Source: Nematostella vectensis
Taxonomy: Eukaryota > Cnidaria > Anthozoa > Actiniaria > Edwardsiidae
Direction: 5' to 3'
Length of the DNA stretch: 64,000 bases
NCBI RefSeq assembly: GCF_932526225.1
Contig: NC_064043.1
Location: 16,513,939-16,577,938, forward strand
Position 1 is the stretch's first letter. Each line of letters opens with the position of its first letter. This document shows, one piece after another, positions 48,542 to 58,880 of the stretch. The notes under the pieces were generated by a model. That model did no database searches. It was not told where the DNA came from and saw only the letters and a list, made by a program, of their open reading frames with translations. Both the position numbers and the translations under genes were made by a program.

Positions 48542-49461
48542 CTGATAAACAAAAATAAACATTTATATGAGCATGAGATATTCTTAAGTGTAAACAAAAA
48601 AATCAAGTGACGTTTAAGGGCTCAGGTGAACAACCATTTTTTAGAGAAAACGAAATACTGTATTGCATGCCATGTGAAAACAGCACTAGTGCTGTGGAAA
48701 ATCTGGCCAAGCAATGCTTGCCCTGTATGAGCACTGTGTTGGATTGAGGTGCTGGCTGATGCAGGCAAATGGAAACAAATTGATTGAGTTAAAAATAATG
48801 GCTTACACTTCACAAGCATTTTTGCCTCATGTGGGCAGCCATGTAAGCACATCTTTGCACGGCCCACACAGGAACACAGCAAATAACAAGCTTAAGGTAA
48901 TTCAAAAGAAATTCTTAAATAGCCCAAGCGCTTCTAGGCCAAGCTGCCTTTTTGCTGTAATTCACGCAATTCGCACGTTTGAGATACTCTATTGTAACAC
49001 ATAACAACCTATCCTTCTGTAATAGATGAGACTTATTCAATTTTTCTTCTGTCAAAGGAGTGAATTCAACGCCGTGGCATTAGCATTTATCAACAAAGAC
49101 GGCTTTCGAGCAATGCACGAACTCAATTATGTAGTACCAAAACTCAAAAGTCGATTTCTCAAGAAAGAATAAACATTTCGCTCTGCCATCTCGACTGAAC
49201 CAAGTAATAGCATGGTTGTATATGTCTATGACTGAGGGCCAAGTAGAAAAACTAGTCGCCTAAATTTAACCCTCAAATAGTGGTGCTTACCCTTTCCTAT
49301 CTTCATATTAGACGAAGGTTTGGGCAAGTCTTGGAAATACTCTGATTTGCTTTTTACAACAGACGATCGAGCTGATGCTTCACATATTATAGGTTCTTAG
49401 ATGACGTTTAGTCAATAAAGTTCATGTTCGGGGCTTTCGTAGAATATTCTAAAGACATTCG
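48542..49461. other. NOC3L intron 4, unique part
   Basis: No feature recognised. Confidence 0.4.
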
Positions 49462-49515
49462 AATTTGTTTAATTAATTGCAAGATATTTTAACTCTGCAA
49501 TTAATTAAACAAATT
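49462..49515. repeat. Perfect 20-bp stem inverted repeat
   Basis: AATTTGTTTAATTAATTGCA and its exact reverse complement are separated by 14 bp in NOC3L intron 4. AT-rich. Could be terminal repeats of a tiny element or a structural hairpin. Confidence 0.8.
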
Positions 49516-49917
49516 TGAAGCGCTGATAGGGAGTTTACTTTGATCGTAATATTATTATAAATACCAAGACTATGAAAAATCAACCCGGACAAAAGGGTTG
49601 ACAAATCGGCCTCGTAACGCGTAACCGAACAATAACTGATCATTATTTCAGATACAGTAGTTGTTTCTAAAAACGTCACCTCAGAGTCGGGGGAGTAGGT
49701 AATAGTAAAAAAACATCAATATTTAGCCTGGTTCGCGTCAAGCTCATAGTTTGAAGGTGATCAAGTCAAGACCGTTCAAGTCAGAGAAACAATGACGATA
49801 AAAATATAGCAGAGAAAGGTTGATTTCTTGTTCACAACTAACAACAGCAGGGGACCGATTCTTGTTTCTAGAAGCGACGCTTATAAAAAATCAAGTACCC
49901 CCTTGAGTGTATTGTTA

Positions 49918-50207
49918 GTAAGCACTGTCACTGGGGGTGGTCACTGCCAGAAGGTTTATTGTGTCCCCAGTGGTTCTTTTTCGTCTCTTTGATTAAGATT
50001 AATGTAGTGCAGCTTAAAGAGACAGGACCTCCGGTTTTGTGTCCTCATCCTAGAAGACTGAAAACACAAGAGAATAACTTCAACTCCCTTGTGACACAAA
50101 TTCGAATCAAGGCAGGAACCTGAAAAAAATCCCCAGTTTGAGCCAGGATTCGAACCTGGGCCACAGCGGTGAGAGGCCGACGCATTAACACATTAGGCCA
50201 CCCGTGC
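49918..50207 (-). mobile_element. tRNA-derived SINE, full-length-like
   Basis: The minus-strand head GCACGGGTGGCCTAATGTGT has an A-box-like TGGCCTAATGTG and a perfect B box GGTTCGAATCC (50,146-50,156). A non-tRNA body follows (GAGGACACAAAACCGGAGGT, AAGCTGCACTACATTAATC, AACCACTGGGGACACAATAA, CAGTGACAGTGCTTAC). The head is not a functional tRNA: anticodon and acceptor stems do not pair well. The tail matches 57,855-58,010. Confidence 0.85.
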
Positions 50208-50290
50208 TTCCCGTTCGCCAAAATGTTTGTTTGGATCTGTTCGCGAATTTCGTGAACGTTGTGTGCATATGTTCAAGAGCGATACTATAC

Positions 50291-50409
50291 CCTGGAGCAA
50301 TGTCTTTGATAACTTCTAGCATGGAAATAATTGCGAATTTTCTGGTGGTGATTCTAACATCAACATCCTTTTCTTCACATAGTAAGCACAACTGCTTTAA
50401 CATTGCAAT
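50291..50409 (-). CDS. NOC3L: NOC3L exon 4 (residues 191-230)
   Basis: Acceptor TTTTTTTGCAG|ATTGCA and donor CCAGG|GTATAG (phase 2). It encodes IAMLKQLCLLCEEKDVDVR followed by TTRKFAIISMLEVIKDIAPG. This matches the most conserved NOC3p-domain block, the VRKLxxxSLxExFKDIxPxYxIR consensus. The open frame continues into the intron, but the next exon restores the family sequence only if the donor at 50,290 is used. Confidence 0.93.
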
Positions 50410-50947
50410 CTGCAAAAAAAGTAATGCAAACATGAAATGCATAAAGAGGACATGGGACTCTGCTATCTAATTCAAGCACAGGTCATCATTGTAATTTCTA
50501 TAATAAATGTTGTTATTATGAATATTTTAATTATCATCTACACTACTGTAATCCCTGTGTTGCCAAAATGTTTCTGATTGGCCAAACAAGATTACACGAT
50601 TTACAGGTCTTATAGGTTATCAAGCATTCTAGGGCAAAACTCTTTAAAAAATTGAAAACAAATATTTTTCTACAGAAATCAATTCAATAAGGCAATGAAG
50701 ACGAAAAAATAACAGAAAGAAAATCTGATTGGACGTGCTAACACTGGAAACTGACAATATAGCCATGTGCTATACTCTAACTTGTTATACTGTGATATAC
50801 AGAGATATCGAAAGGAAATGTCAATGTATGGCAGTTTCTATGCTCTAACTTATCATACCATACAGTAAAGATATATATATGCTTTGCTCTAGCTTATATC
50901 ATATAGGTAAATATGGCATGCGGAGGTGACATATGGCATGTTATTAC

Positions 50948-51135
50948 ATTTTCTTCAGGGTTCTCCATAATCTTGCTACTCAGCTCAGCAATCAATGACT
51001 TTTTCTCCATAAGTTTCAGTTGTCTTCTTGCAAATAAATCAACAACACTGAGCTGTGGGGGAGGGGAGGGTGCCGCATCAGCTGCTTTCTCTTCACTATC
51101 AGTGTCTGTTGGCAGAGCTTGACGTTTATTTTCAC
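50948..51135 (-). CDS. NOC3L: NOC3L exon 3 (residues 128-190)
   Basis: Acceptor TAATTTAG|GTGAAA and donor GAAAAT|GTAATA (phase 0). An acidic and proline-rich linker (DTDSEEKAADAAPSPPP) is followed by LFARRQLKLMEKKSLIAEL and SSKIMENPEENV, the beginning of the NOC3p domain. The reverse frame on the plus strand is also open by chance and is not a gene. Confidence 0.9.
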
Positions 51136-52101
51136 CTAAATTAAGAGAGATACGTGAGTTCCTCTTAGGATTTGGTCTTACAATATCTTTTTTTTTAATT
51201 GAGCAGGTACTGAGGTTGCTGGGGGAACTTACTGATCATTGGTCAGAACAGGTAGCAGCATCTTCTTACACTAGTAAGGTATAAGGCCGTTACAGGGGTG
51301 TGAAACTTTTCAGTGTTGTGCAGACCTCCAAATATTGGGGGGGCACAATACAGAAACATTAAGAAAATATTAAGGGGCACGGCCACGCCCCTAATGGTCA
51401 TTTCCTTATAATTTTTTAACATATTTGGGGGCACCTGCCCCCAGTGCCCGACCTCCTGCTACCACCCTGCTTTTCCCTTAAACATGTAGGTGCAGTATAG
51501 AAGAGGCATCAATTGGAAGCATCCGGTTACGCCACAGAATTAGGATCAAAATTGAAGATGGCGGCCAGAGGGAAGAGGAGGGAAGGGTGGAGGTTTGAAA
51601 GAGCCAATGCCAACACTACCTTCTAGTACAACAAAGGAAATAAAGGTACAAAATCATCATGATATAAGAAAAAATGAAGCAGCTCTTCCCATGTCGACCA
51701 TATCACCACATATTGAACTGACTCTGGTTATGTCGTCAAAATGCTAATGCTTAATTTTGCATCAGTCTCAAATAAGTGCAAAAAATTTGTTTACTCTTTA
51801 TGTGCTACTAGATTATTGCATGTTAATACAAATGCAATTTTTAAATGTGTGCACTCGCCATACATTGGGTCGTCTTTGGTGAGAGATCTAGAGCAATCTC
51901 ATTAACATTGACAGTTCTGTGCAAAGTTTATAATTGATAACACGCTCTGTTTACGCTTTGTGCAAAGTTTCAAATTGCTAACGCGCTCACAGTGGCGCTT
52001 CAAAAGAGAGGCAAGGAGTATACTCAATTGACAGCTCTTTACAAATTTTGTTATGCAAAGAGCAATATACATGAATTCCTGTAAAAAAACACATTTCTTA
52101 C
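51136..52101. other. NOC3L intron 2
   Basis: A patch at about 51,290-51,480 (GGGGGCACAATACAGAAACA, GGCACGGCCACGCCCC, GGGGGCACCTGCCCCC) looks like a degraded repetitive element. Otherwise unique. Confidence 0.4.
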
Positions 52102-52262
52102 CATTAAATGGAGCTCTTTGAATCAAACCATGTTTGCCTTTGAAGGGCAAGAGAGACGGCACCATCTCTTGGGAACTATCATTTGTTGACATTCGAGGGA
52201 CTTTCTCATAATCAGCCTCAATGTTATGAGTATGTTTCCTTTTCTTGCCCAGTTTTCCATTC
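52102..52262 (-). CDS. NOC3L: NOC3L exon 2 (residues 74-128)
   Basis: Acceptor TATATAG|GAATGG completes codon 74 as Thr, and donor AATG|GTAAGA leaves phase 1. The exon encodes NGKLGKKRKHTHN, ADYEKVPRMS and SLLPFKGKHGLIQ. KKRKH, YEKVPR and LLPxKxKxGxI are signature blocks of the NOC3L N-terminal region, so this is among the most diagnostic exons. Confidence 0.95.
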
Positions 52263-52526
52263 CTATATACAATAGACATAAATCAGAAGAAAATATATAG
52301 AAGAACCTAACGGTGGAGACAGCTTTTCGTACAAGAGGTAAATCAAAACGCAAGAAAAATTGGTTGCTTATAAAGCTTGCCTCTGTAAAGCTTGCTAAAG
52401 CAAGCATAACTTGAGAGTTGCTCAGATGAATCACTTAGAGAAACTTTGTACTGTTGATTTTAATGGTTAAATGAATGGCTACTGTATAAGTGAGATCGCT
52501 CATTACACGACGCACTATTATAAATG

Positions 52527-52620
52527 TGCTTCAGTTATTCTTCAATACCTACTACCCCATTATAAGCTGATGTAAACGTGCTTCAGTTATTCTTCAATAC
52601 CTACTACCCCATTATAAGCT
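52527..52620 (+). repeat. 46-bp tandem duplication
   Basis: GTGCTTCAGTTATTCTTCAA, TACCTACTACCCCATTATAA, GCTGATGT occurs twice back to back in NOC3L intron 1, with no mismatch over most of the unit: an incipient minisatellite. Confidence 0.9.
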
Positions 52621-53483
52621 GATGTTTAGCAACGATGAACAATGTCCATTCGTCTCTTTGGCATCTCATTTAAGTAGAGAAAAAAACTGCTACTTATATT
52701 CCTGCATATCACTTGCGTATAAAAGGGATGTTGCTTAGATTCATTTTTAACTTTTTGCAGTCTTTTGGAGGCTTCCCAATCAAAAACATGTATTCCAATC
52801 GGACAAATTAAATTTTGCTTGTAATCCAGCCGAACTATGCTTGGTTACCCAATCTACACTAAATACATACATTGAGGAGTGGAAAATTGGGAAAAATAAC
52901 AAAGCTTTTTTGAATGTTTGTCTTAAATCAAAGTTAAATTATTCAGTTACAGAACCCGAAAAAAGCAGCATGTAATCTTAAAAAACAAAAAAAGATATAT
53001 AAGGTTGTTTTATAATTATTATCTCAATCTTAAGTTAATTTTTTAAAATAAAAAAAAACCACATTTAAAATATCTGAAATCTTCACAAAACCACTTTTGG
53101 CACACAAGACATGCTTTTAAATTAAAAAAAGTATCATTGGCTCAATCTATCTACATAGCAAAAGGCACAACATAACATCAAGATTCAGGGTTTTTTATTT
53201 TGTTTTCTGATATGGCTAAACTAAATTAATTAAAAAATAATCAAGAAAGAACATTTTAACTTTTTTAACTTTTATGAAGTTCTGTAATTAGGATTACAGG
53301 ATTTTTTGAAACTCCTCCTTGGGCAAATATGTTTGAAGAAAATTCAAAGTTATGGTACAATTACTTCATACATTTAAGAAAAAAAGATGTTTTCAATTAA
53401 TTCACATGGTAACTAAGGTTACTAGTAGAATAATAAAAATAAAAATGATAATAATATGATAATAATAATGGTATAATGGTAAT

Positions 53484-53626
53484 GGTAATTGTTGATAAAT
53501 CAACTTGTTGAAATTTGACTTGACCATTGATAATTTGACTTCAACAATTGATAATTCGACTTAGATAGTTGATAATTCGACTTCAACGGGTGATAACTGA
53601 ATTGTTGATAATTCGACTTGATTGCT
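53484..53626 (+). repeat. Degenerate 20-24-bp tandem repeat
   Basis: About six copies around TTGATAATTCGACTTCAACA with varied spacers, in NOC3L intron 1 next to an AATAATGGTAATGG microsatellite. Confidence 0.75.
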
Positions 53627-56320
53627 AGAGAAGCAAAGATTTAGACCTTCATGTGGTAACAATACTAAATCTTCCTGGAATAAGACATTGATACAATTAA
53701 CATTTATATGGCTTTAGGCCAAGTATAAACATTCGATAAATAATTATTGGTTAGAGAAAGTGTACAAACCAATATATGAACCCGCAAAAAAAAAACAGAC
53801 ATTCTTGATCACTGCTGCTTGTTTATACAAAAATATAATTTAACTGAAAAGTCAAATTACGTCTATACCCAGGGCTAACAGCCAACATCAACACCTCGTT
53901 GCATTTGCTTAAGCAGGAAGTACATGTGCTAACCAGTTATAACTGATTGACAGGAAATACTGTAAGAGAACATAGAAATCTGTCTAGCAGCCACATAGGC
54001 ATTTCAGTATTATTCTTATAAATTCTGTTCTAAAAGTAAGATGAGAAAATGGATAAAAGTACATAAATAAATATACTTTCGTAAAAGTCGCCTATGTTAC
54101 ATATCATTAACAATTTAAAAAAATAGGTAAGGAAGAACTTACTTGATTCAGATACTTCAATTTTTTTATGATTAATGCAATAAAATTCTTAAAACATTTC
54201 ACTTATATCAATCTAGCCAAAAGAAAGCATAGATAAACTTTCAAATTCTGAAAAGGGAAATAAATTTGATTGAAATTTGAATTTTCTACAGAGATTTGAA
54301 AATTTTCCTGGCCGTGTTAAAGGAGATTGAATCAAGTGAATAATCCCAACCACATTTAGACATGAAAAATTGAAGGATTGACCAAATATACCAATTCAAC
54401 TGGCGAGAAAAACTTAATAAAACAGCAAATACTATAAAACAAAAATAGGCGAGCATGATGCTGATTTGAGCAAGAAAACAGTTGTTTCAATGCATGTTTC
54501 AATGTTAAAAAGCGAGAGAATAGTAAATATTTTGATAACAAAATTCTTTTAGAACATTAACGTTTGTAACCAGGCTTTATAGCAATACTCAATTGTGCAT
54601 GCATAGATAATTCTACTACCGACTTGCGTTTCCAACTCTAAAATCTATAAGAGTGGACTAATCACAATTTTTATAGCAAAAAATATTCACCTAGTTGCCA
54701 TATACAAAACTACATATGGATTTTCCGATATTTTAAAAATTAAAGAAATTATTGAGATAAGAGTGGAAAAAAAACATTAAAATTGTGTGAAAATTTTATT
54801 ATTTCGAAGAATCGAAAACGCATATGTAACTTTGTAGGCACCCTCCTCAATAATGTTACAAAGGTACATTTATCATTGCCGATGCTTCAACAGCTAAGAT
54901 TATATAATTTTTCTTGGTGCTTTTCGAAATTTGAGCATATTGGTGCTTTTCGTTTTCAAGATATTTTAAATTAAAGTTGCTTTGCGAAGGAAAGTTTCGC
55001 ACCAATACTCACTTTATACTTTATACTCAAGCTTCGAAAAGAATGGCCATCAAAGTGGACCCATGCATGTAGTTTGACACATATTGACCAAATCCCCTTC
55101 CAAAGTCATGATTCCCAAGAAATGATTGAAGTTTTGTCATAAGAAGCTCTTCGATTTCACATATTACTGCTGTGCCACTCGCGCAAAACAACAACTACAC
55201 TACTGTAGTGCGTTCGCTCTTCTTGATCCTTCTATGTTCTCTTAGAACTTTACTATGTCTGGGGAGTATAAATTAATTTTAAAGCTGTTGAATATAAACA
55301 TTATTCTAGCAGAAACTGCATTCGAACAAATCTGCGAGGTGATAAAGCTTTTTGGGTCATGACCCGAGTGCTGGACTATTGTTCTCTGTGACAGTTGCTA
55401 TGCGGCGTCTCCAGAACGACATGTGATTGGTTTCGCAGGAAAAATAGGGCTTCATATATGGTCATTTTAGCCTTATAAATCGTTTATTTTGAATGTTTTT
55501 CTTCTTTTACCAATACAGCAGGCTCAGGTTCGACAAGATGTAAACACCACGAGCGTTTGAGTAAGTTCCCGAGGAACGTGGCGAAGAAATGCGCTTAATT
55601 GCCTGGATTCAACTCTGGACAAAGACACACAGACTCACAAAATACGCTGTATCAGGATACGCTCTATCAGGATTTATTTGATTGAACTGAAAATTGGCAA
55701 TCAAAAACTAGACACATTCTAAGAAACGTTTCATCAGAGTGCGCCATCGGTTTATATTTCAACACTGAATAATCTCGAGGGAAACTTGAATTTTGATTTC
55801 TCGCAACTAATCTCTCGCATTGTCATTTTTTTTGGCGCACTTTGATGAAAAGTTTTATTTTATCCTTAGGTATTACATACAGAATTTATATTGGGTTACA
55901 TTGAAACACATTCGCTCTAGAATGAAAAAAAGCATTTTCGCATATCGACAGAGTGCACTAATTAGCCGAATTCCTCGAATTTTTTTTTTAGATATGACTA
56001 AAATGACAATTTTGTCATGAAGTTGGATAATGTATCTTTTTGTTGTAAAAGTTTCGATCAATTTTATGCAAAAGCGGCGTCATAAATGTAATTTAGGGTA
56101 ATTTCAGCGCATATTTGCCTTGTTTGCCTTTGGTACTGCCTTAAGGTTTGTCTATTGTAGAGTTTTGGGCTGATACTTAGCTCGTTTTGTGGTATAGCTA
56201 GATTTGAAATAGAACATTACGGGCTTTACCCCAGTGAAGAGCTCAAATATATCCTCTGTAGGGTATCTTCAAAATCTCTGTTACAATACATCCATGACCA
56301 CAGACCTTACCTCTAGATCA
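53627..56320. other. NOC3L intron 1, AT-rich
   Basis: No gene, array or recognisable transposon found. Confidence 0.4.
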
Positions 56321-56882
56321 TGGACTTGATTTATGATATTTTGGGTAATTATGATAGCGATTTAGAAGAGTTTTACGGCCTAGGAGAGACAGATTCACAA
56401 TTGGTAAACAACAATGGCTGTTACATAATTTCTAGCAGAAAATGTCAGTATTTTGCTACCCAAAGACCAGCTTTAGTACAGAACTGGTACTCCCATTAAG
56501 GAACAAGAAGCTACACCATTCAATGGACAAAAGAATCATCCAAATAATGACTTCGAACATTGATTTTTTATATTCATCCTTCCAAATTGATTGAATTTCT
56601 TGTCAATCGAACAAACTCATATGAGGCACTTCTAAATGCCAAAAAGGAAATGAAAAGAAAGATCCTGAATGGTTTGATAGCAACTAACAGCGAGCAATGC
56701 GGGGACTAGCAGTGATTAAATCCAGAGCTTATCTCAGTATTCTTCTAAGTAGTCATCGGGCTATTGCCAACAATTGGCAATATTTGAGTGAAACAGACTT
56801 GTTTGTCCTCCAGTTGGATATTGCAAAACCAATAACAGCAAATAATGCTTTCTTGCAATCCTACTTCGGCCGCATCTCAGCG
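56321..56882 (+). pseudogene. Possible transposase-like remnant
   Basis: A short plus frame from the ATG at 56,321 (MDLIYDILGNYDSDLEEFYG, then GCYIISSRKCQYF) is followed in other frames by IHPSKLIEFLVNRTNSYEAL and NAKKEMKRKILNGLIATNSE. Codon-like texture with several stops suggests a decayed mobile gene. Family not identified. Confidence 0.2.
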
Positions 56883-57854
56883 TGACTTTGTTCAATAGTA
56901 ACCACACGTTCCCCTCAATGATGTTCTCAAATTCTCGTGTTGTTGTACTGTACTATACTTGATTTTTCACAGATTATGGCCATTTGTGAGTCAATTAGAC
57001 GATCACGAAGTGTAATGGTTAATTGAGTTTTGTTCAATCTATGTAATAAAGCAGGTAAAATTAAGAAATGAAATGACCATGCAAGCCATGCTTTTTTTGC
57101 CGCCATTTTGATGATGTATTTTGTATCAACAATGCTGATTAAAGCCACATTGTCACCAGTTCACTTTTGTTTGACTACATAACAATCTCCTATGACTTTT
57201 AACGGAAAATGCGAAAAATATTTTAAATTGTAAGAGCAATGCATCTATTGGAAGTTTATTCGAGGATGCTGCTGATAATTAAGAACAGATGGCCTGCTTT
57301 ATGGGGTGGATTCTAATAGATTCCTTTGTTGGTGGATTTTTCTGTCAGATCTCCAGATGTAAACTTGCGATAGTGCGGCTTTAAACCTGAACAATAGCTA
57401 TGAATATTACTTGGATATGCTTCCCTAAAGAATTTACTCTTTATCTTTGATGTTAATTTGGTGTAGTTTAACTGAAAAATGCATAAACTTGAACTAACGA
57501 ATTACAAGCACAGGGGTAAATTGCGCTACATTTAAAAAAGTTTGCCTTCGAATGCTTACGAAAATTGTTGCAATACAATATTTGAAAAACCAGTACTTTA
57601 TTCCAATCAATAATTGTGTAGGCAATATTTGTTCTTACTATGTCAGCCCATGAAACTCTTAGGAAAAAAAATAACAACTCAAGACCTAGCATCACTTTGT
57701 GAGCGTCAGTCAAAAAAATTTGGACGTGAAAGGGTTAAGAAAAAAAAAATTGTTTCATGTGGTCGTTTTGAAAGTGAAGTCAGTTTGATTTTCCCCAGTA
57801 AACCTTCTTATCGCCAGGGCTTTTTATTGCAAGTTGTGAAGTTATTCTGCCGTG
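56883..57854. other. NOC3L intron 1, unique
   Basis: No feature recognised. Confidence 0.4.
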
Positions 57855-58010
57855 TTTCCAGTCTTCTCGGATAAGGACACTAAACCGGAGGTCCCGTCTC
57901 TTCAAGCTGCACTACATTAACCTGAACCGAAGGGACGTAAAAGAACCACTGGGGACGCAATAAACCCTCTGGCAGTGACCACCCCCAGTGACAGTGCTTA
58001 CTTACCGAGG
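57855..58010 (+). mobile_element. SINE tail fragment (5'-truncated copy)
   Basis: It contains GGACACTAAACCGGAGGTCC, AAGCTGCACTACATTAACCT, AACCACTGGGGACGCAATAA and GACCACCCCCAGTGACAGTG, collinear with the body of the SINE at 49.9-50.2 kb. The tRNA head is missing. Confidence 0.85.
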
Positions 58011-58377
58011 AATCGGTCTCCTAGTATTAGCGAAAGCTACCTATAGGAGTAAAGTTCAAAAAAAAAGTTCGAAGTCATATTGCAGCAAAATAGTGAATAT
58101 TTGCCAAAATAAAGCTGTAACCGTTTGACAAGTCTAGCTTCGTACCTTCGAAAAACATCAATATGAGATCTTGTAGGATAATATTCTGTCCACTTAAACA
58201 AAAAGGCAGGTTTTAATTGTTATGTGTAAATTCAAGCGTAGAATGCGTAAGATAAAGCCATTGAAAAAGTTAGAAATTCAAAGCCAAACTTGAAAGCGTA
58301 CAATAAGAGTACATTCCAAGTTTATACTTGCAATTGCTAGATCCCTTAAAGACAATACAACAGCCATTCATACTTAC

Positions 58378-58598
58378 GTGCTAGCATCGTCATCAAGATT
58401 TGTTAAAAACTCAAGACTTCGATCCACGTTCTGGTAAAATTCGTAATCTTCTTTTTCGTTTTCCAGACTGAACTGTTGTGAACAGCTACGAGAAGCAGTT
58501 ATGAATTCTGACCCCAGTTGTCTTCTTTGTGAATTTCTTCTCTTCGCGTTACCACTTCTTATCCTATTATTTCCTTTCCTGTCTCTATGCTTGCCCAT
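58378..58598 (-). CDS. NOC3L: NOC3L exon 1 (start codon, residues 1-74)
   Basis: The ATG at 58,598 opens MGKHRDRKG and runs to a strong donor (AGCAC|GTAAGTATG) at 58,378, leaving two bases of codon 74. It is the first ATG in this frame: the frame is open upstream but only with non-ATG codons. The N-terminus is very basic (KRRNSQRRQ), as expected for a nucleolar protein. The exon end, DRSLEFLTNLDDDAS, aligns with the human stretch that precedes the KKRKH motif. The first 40 residues do not resemble human NOC3L, so the start is less certain than the exon end. Confidence 0.85.
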
Positions 58599-58606
58599 TT
58601 TTATTA

Positions 58607-58632
58607 CTAAGAAAGGAGAAAAACCCTCATAA
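58607..58632 (-). promoter_or_regulatory. Acceptor-like pyrimidine tract just before the NOC3L ATG
   Basis: The minus strand reads TTTTTCTCCTTTCTTAG and then, after eight bases, the start codon. This is a good 3' splice-site profile and suggests a 5' UTR intron or a trans-splice site. If used, it would remove the short upstream frame from the message. Confidence 0.35.
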
Positions 58633-58649
58633 GCAAATTGTGCCAACGT

Positions 58650-58660
58650 CCGCCATATTT
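58650..58660 (-). promoter_or_regulatory. YY1-like element / short upstream ORF start
   Basis: AAATATGGCGG on the minus strand resembles the AANATGGCGGC YY1 site often found near transcription starts of housekeeping genes. Its ATG would open a ten-codon upstream reading frame ending at 58,627, out of frame with the NOC3L start. Confidence 0.35.
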
Positions 58661-58671
58661 GTTTCTTTCAC

Positions 58672-58677
58672 CACGTG
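58672..58677. promoter_or_regulatory. CACGTG E-box upstream of NOC3L
   Basis: A palindromic CACGTG lies 74 bp upstream of the start codon. This is the high-affinity Myc/Max-type E-box, common at ribosome-biogenesis gene promoters. Its role here is inferred from position only. Confidence 0.4.
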
Positions 58678-58732
58678 CAACGGTCAGCGGTAAGAAGCGA
58701 TGTACGGGAAAGGTACTTCATATATGGTCTAT

Positions 58733-58880
58733 TTTAGCGGAGTCAGCGCGGCCTGCGGAGCTCCATAGAGAAATATGATAGTATAACTAATATATAGATT
58801 TAGGCAGTGCCTAAAGGCGGAGCCAGCATTTGATACCTTTTTGTGTTGACTGATAGGGTTCTAGGTGTCTTTAAATGTTT
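58733..58880. mobile_element. Composite fragment of two dispersed repeat families
   Basis: A shortened AGCGGAGTCAGCGCGGCCTG / GAGCTCCATAG piece is joined to ATATAGATTTAGGCAGTGCC, GGCGGAGCCAGC and TTTTTGTGTTGACTGATAGG, blocks seen at 25,985-26,085 in inverse order. It lies 135 bp upstream of the NOC3L start. Confidence 0.7.

Larger units (their letters stand above)
6988..58598 (-). other. NOC3L: NOC3L gene span (18 located coding exons, minus strand)
   Basis: The joined exons encode a protein recognised as NOC3L/Noc3p by motif order. From the N-terminus these are a basic GKKRKH stretch, DYEKVPR, LLPFKGKHGLI, the NOC3p-type segment (SKIMENPEENV, then RKFAIISMLEVIKDIAPGYP), RKLRDFEEGV, HFNYHNNLIAVMVP, MCCDAFHKLF, a lysine/arginine-rich stretch, LEGLAKYAHLINIDFF, TAFKILSGQG, DDVEIALKCLDVML, HKRRKQ, AFIKRLSTVALNVMPNSS and HYHPAV. 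In yeast and human this family works with Noc2 in nucleolar maturation and export of pre-60S particles, and yeast Noc3p has also been linked to replication licensing. Length is about 745 residues without the unplaced segment, against about 800 in human. Most of the deficit is at the N-terminus, where about 74 residues precede the KKRKH region compared with roughly 120 in human. All 17 observed junctions are phase-compatible. The gene is unusually long (51.6 kb) because its introns hold minisatellites and transposons. Identification rests on remembered family sequence, not a search. Confidence 0.95.

Noticed and set aside
50136-50207. Functional tRNA gene on the minus strand
   Set aside because: A and B boxes are present, but the anticodon and acceptor stems do not pair properly and a SINE body follows, repeated at 57.9 kb.
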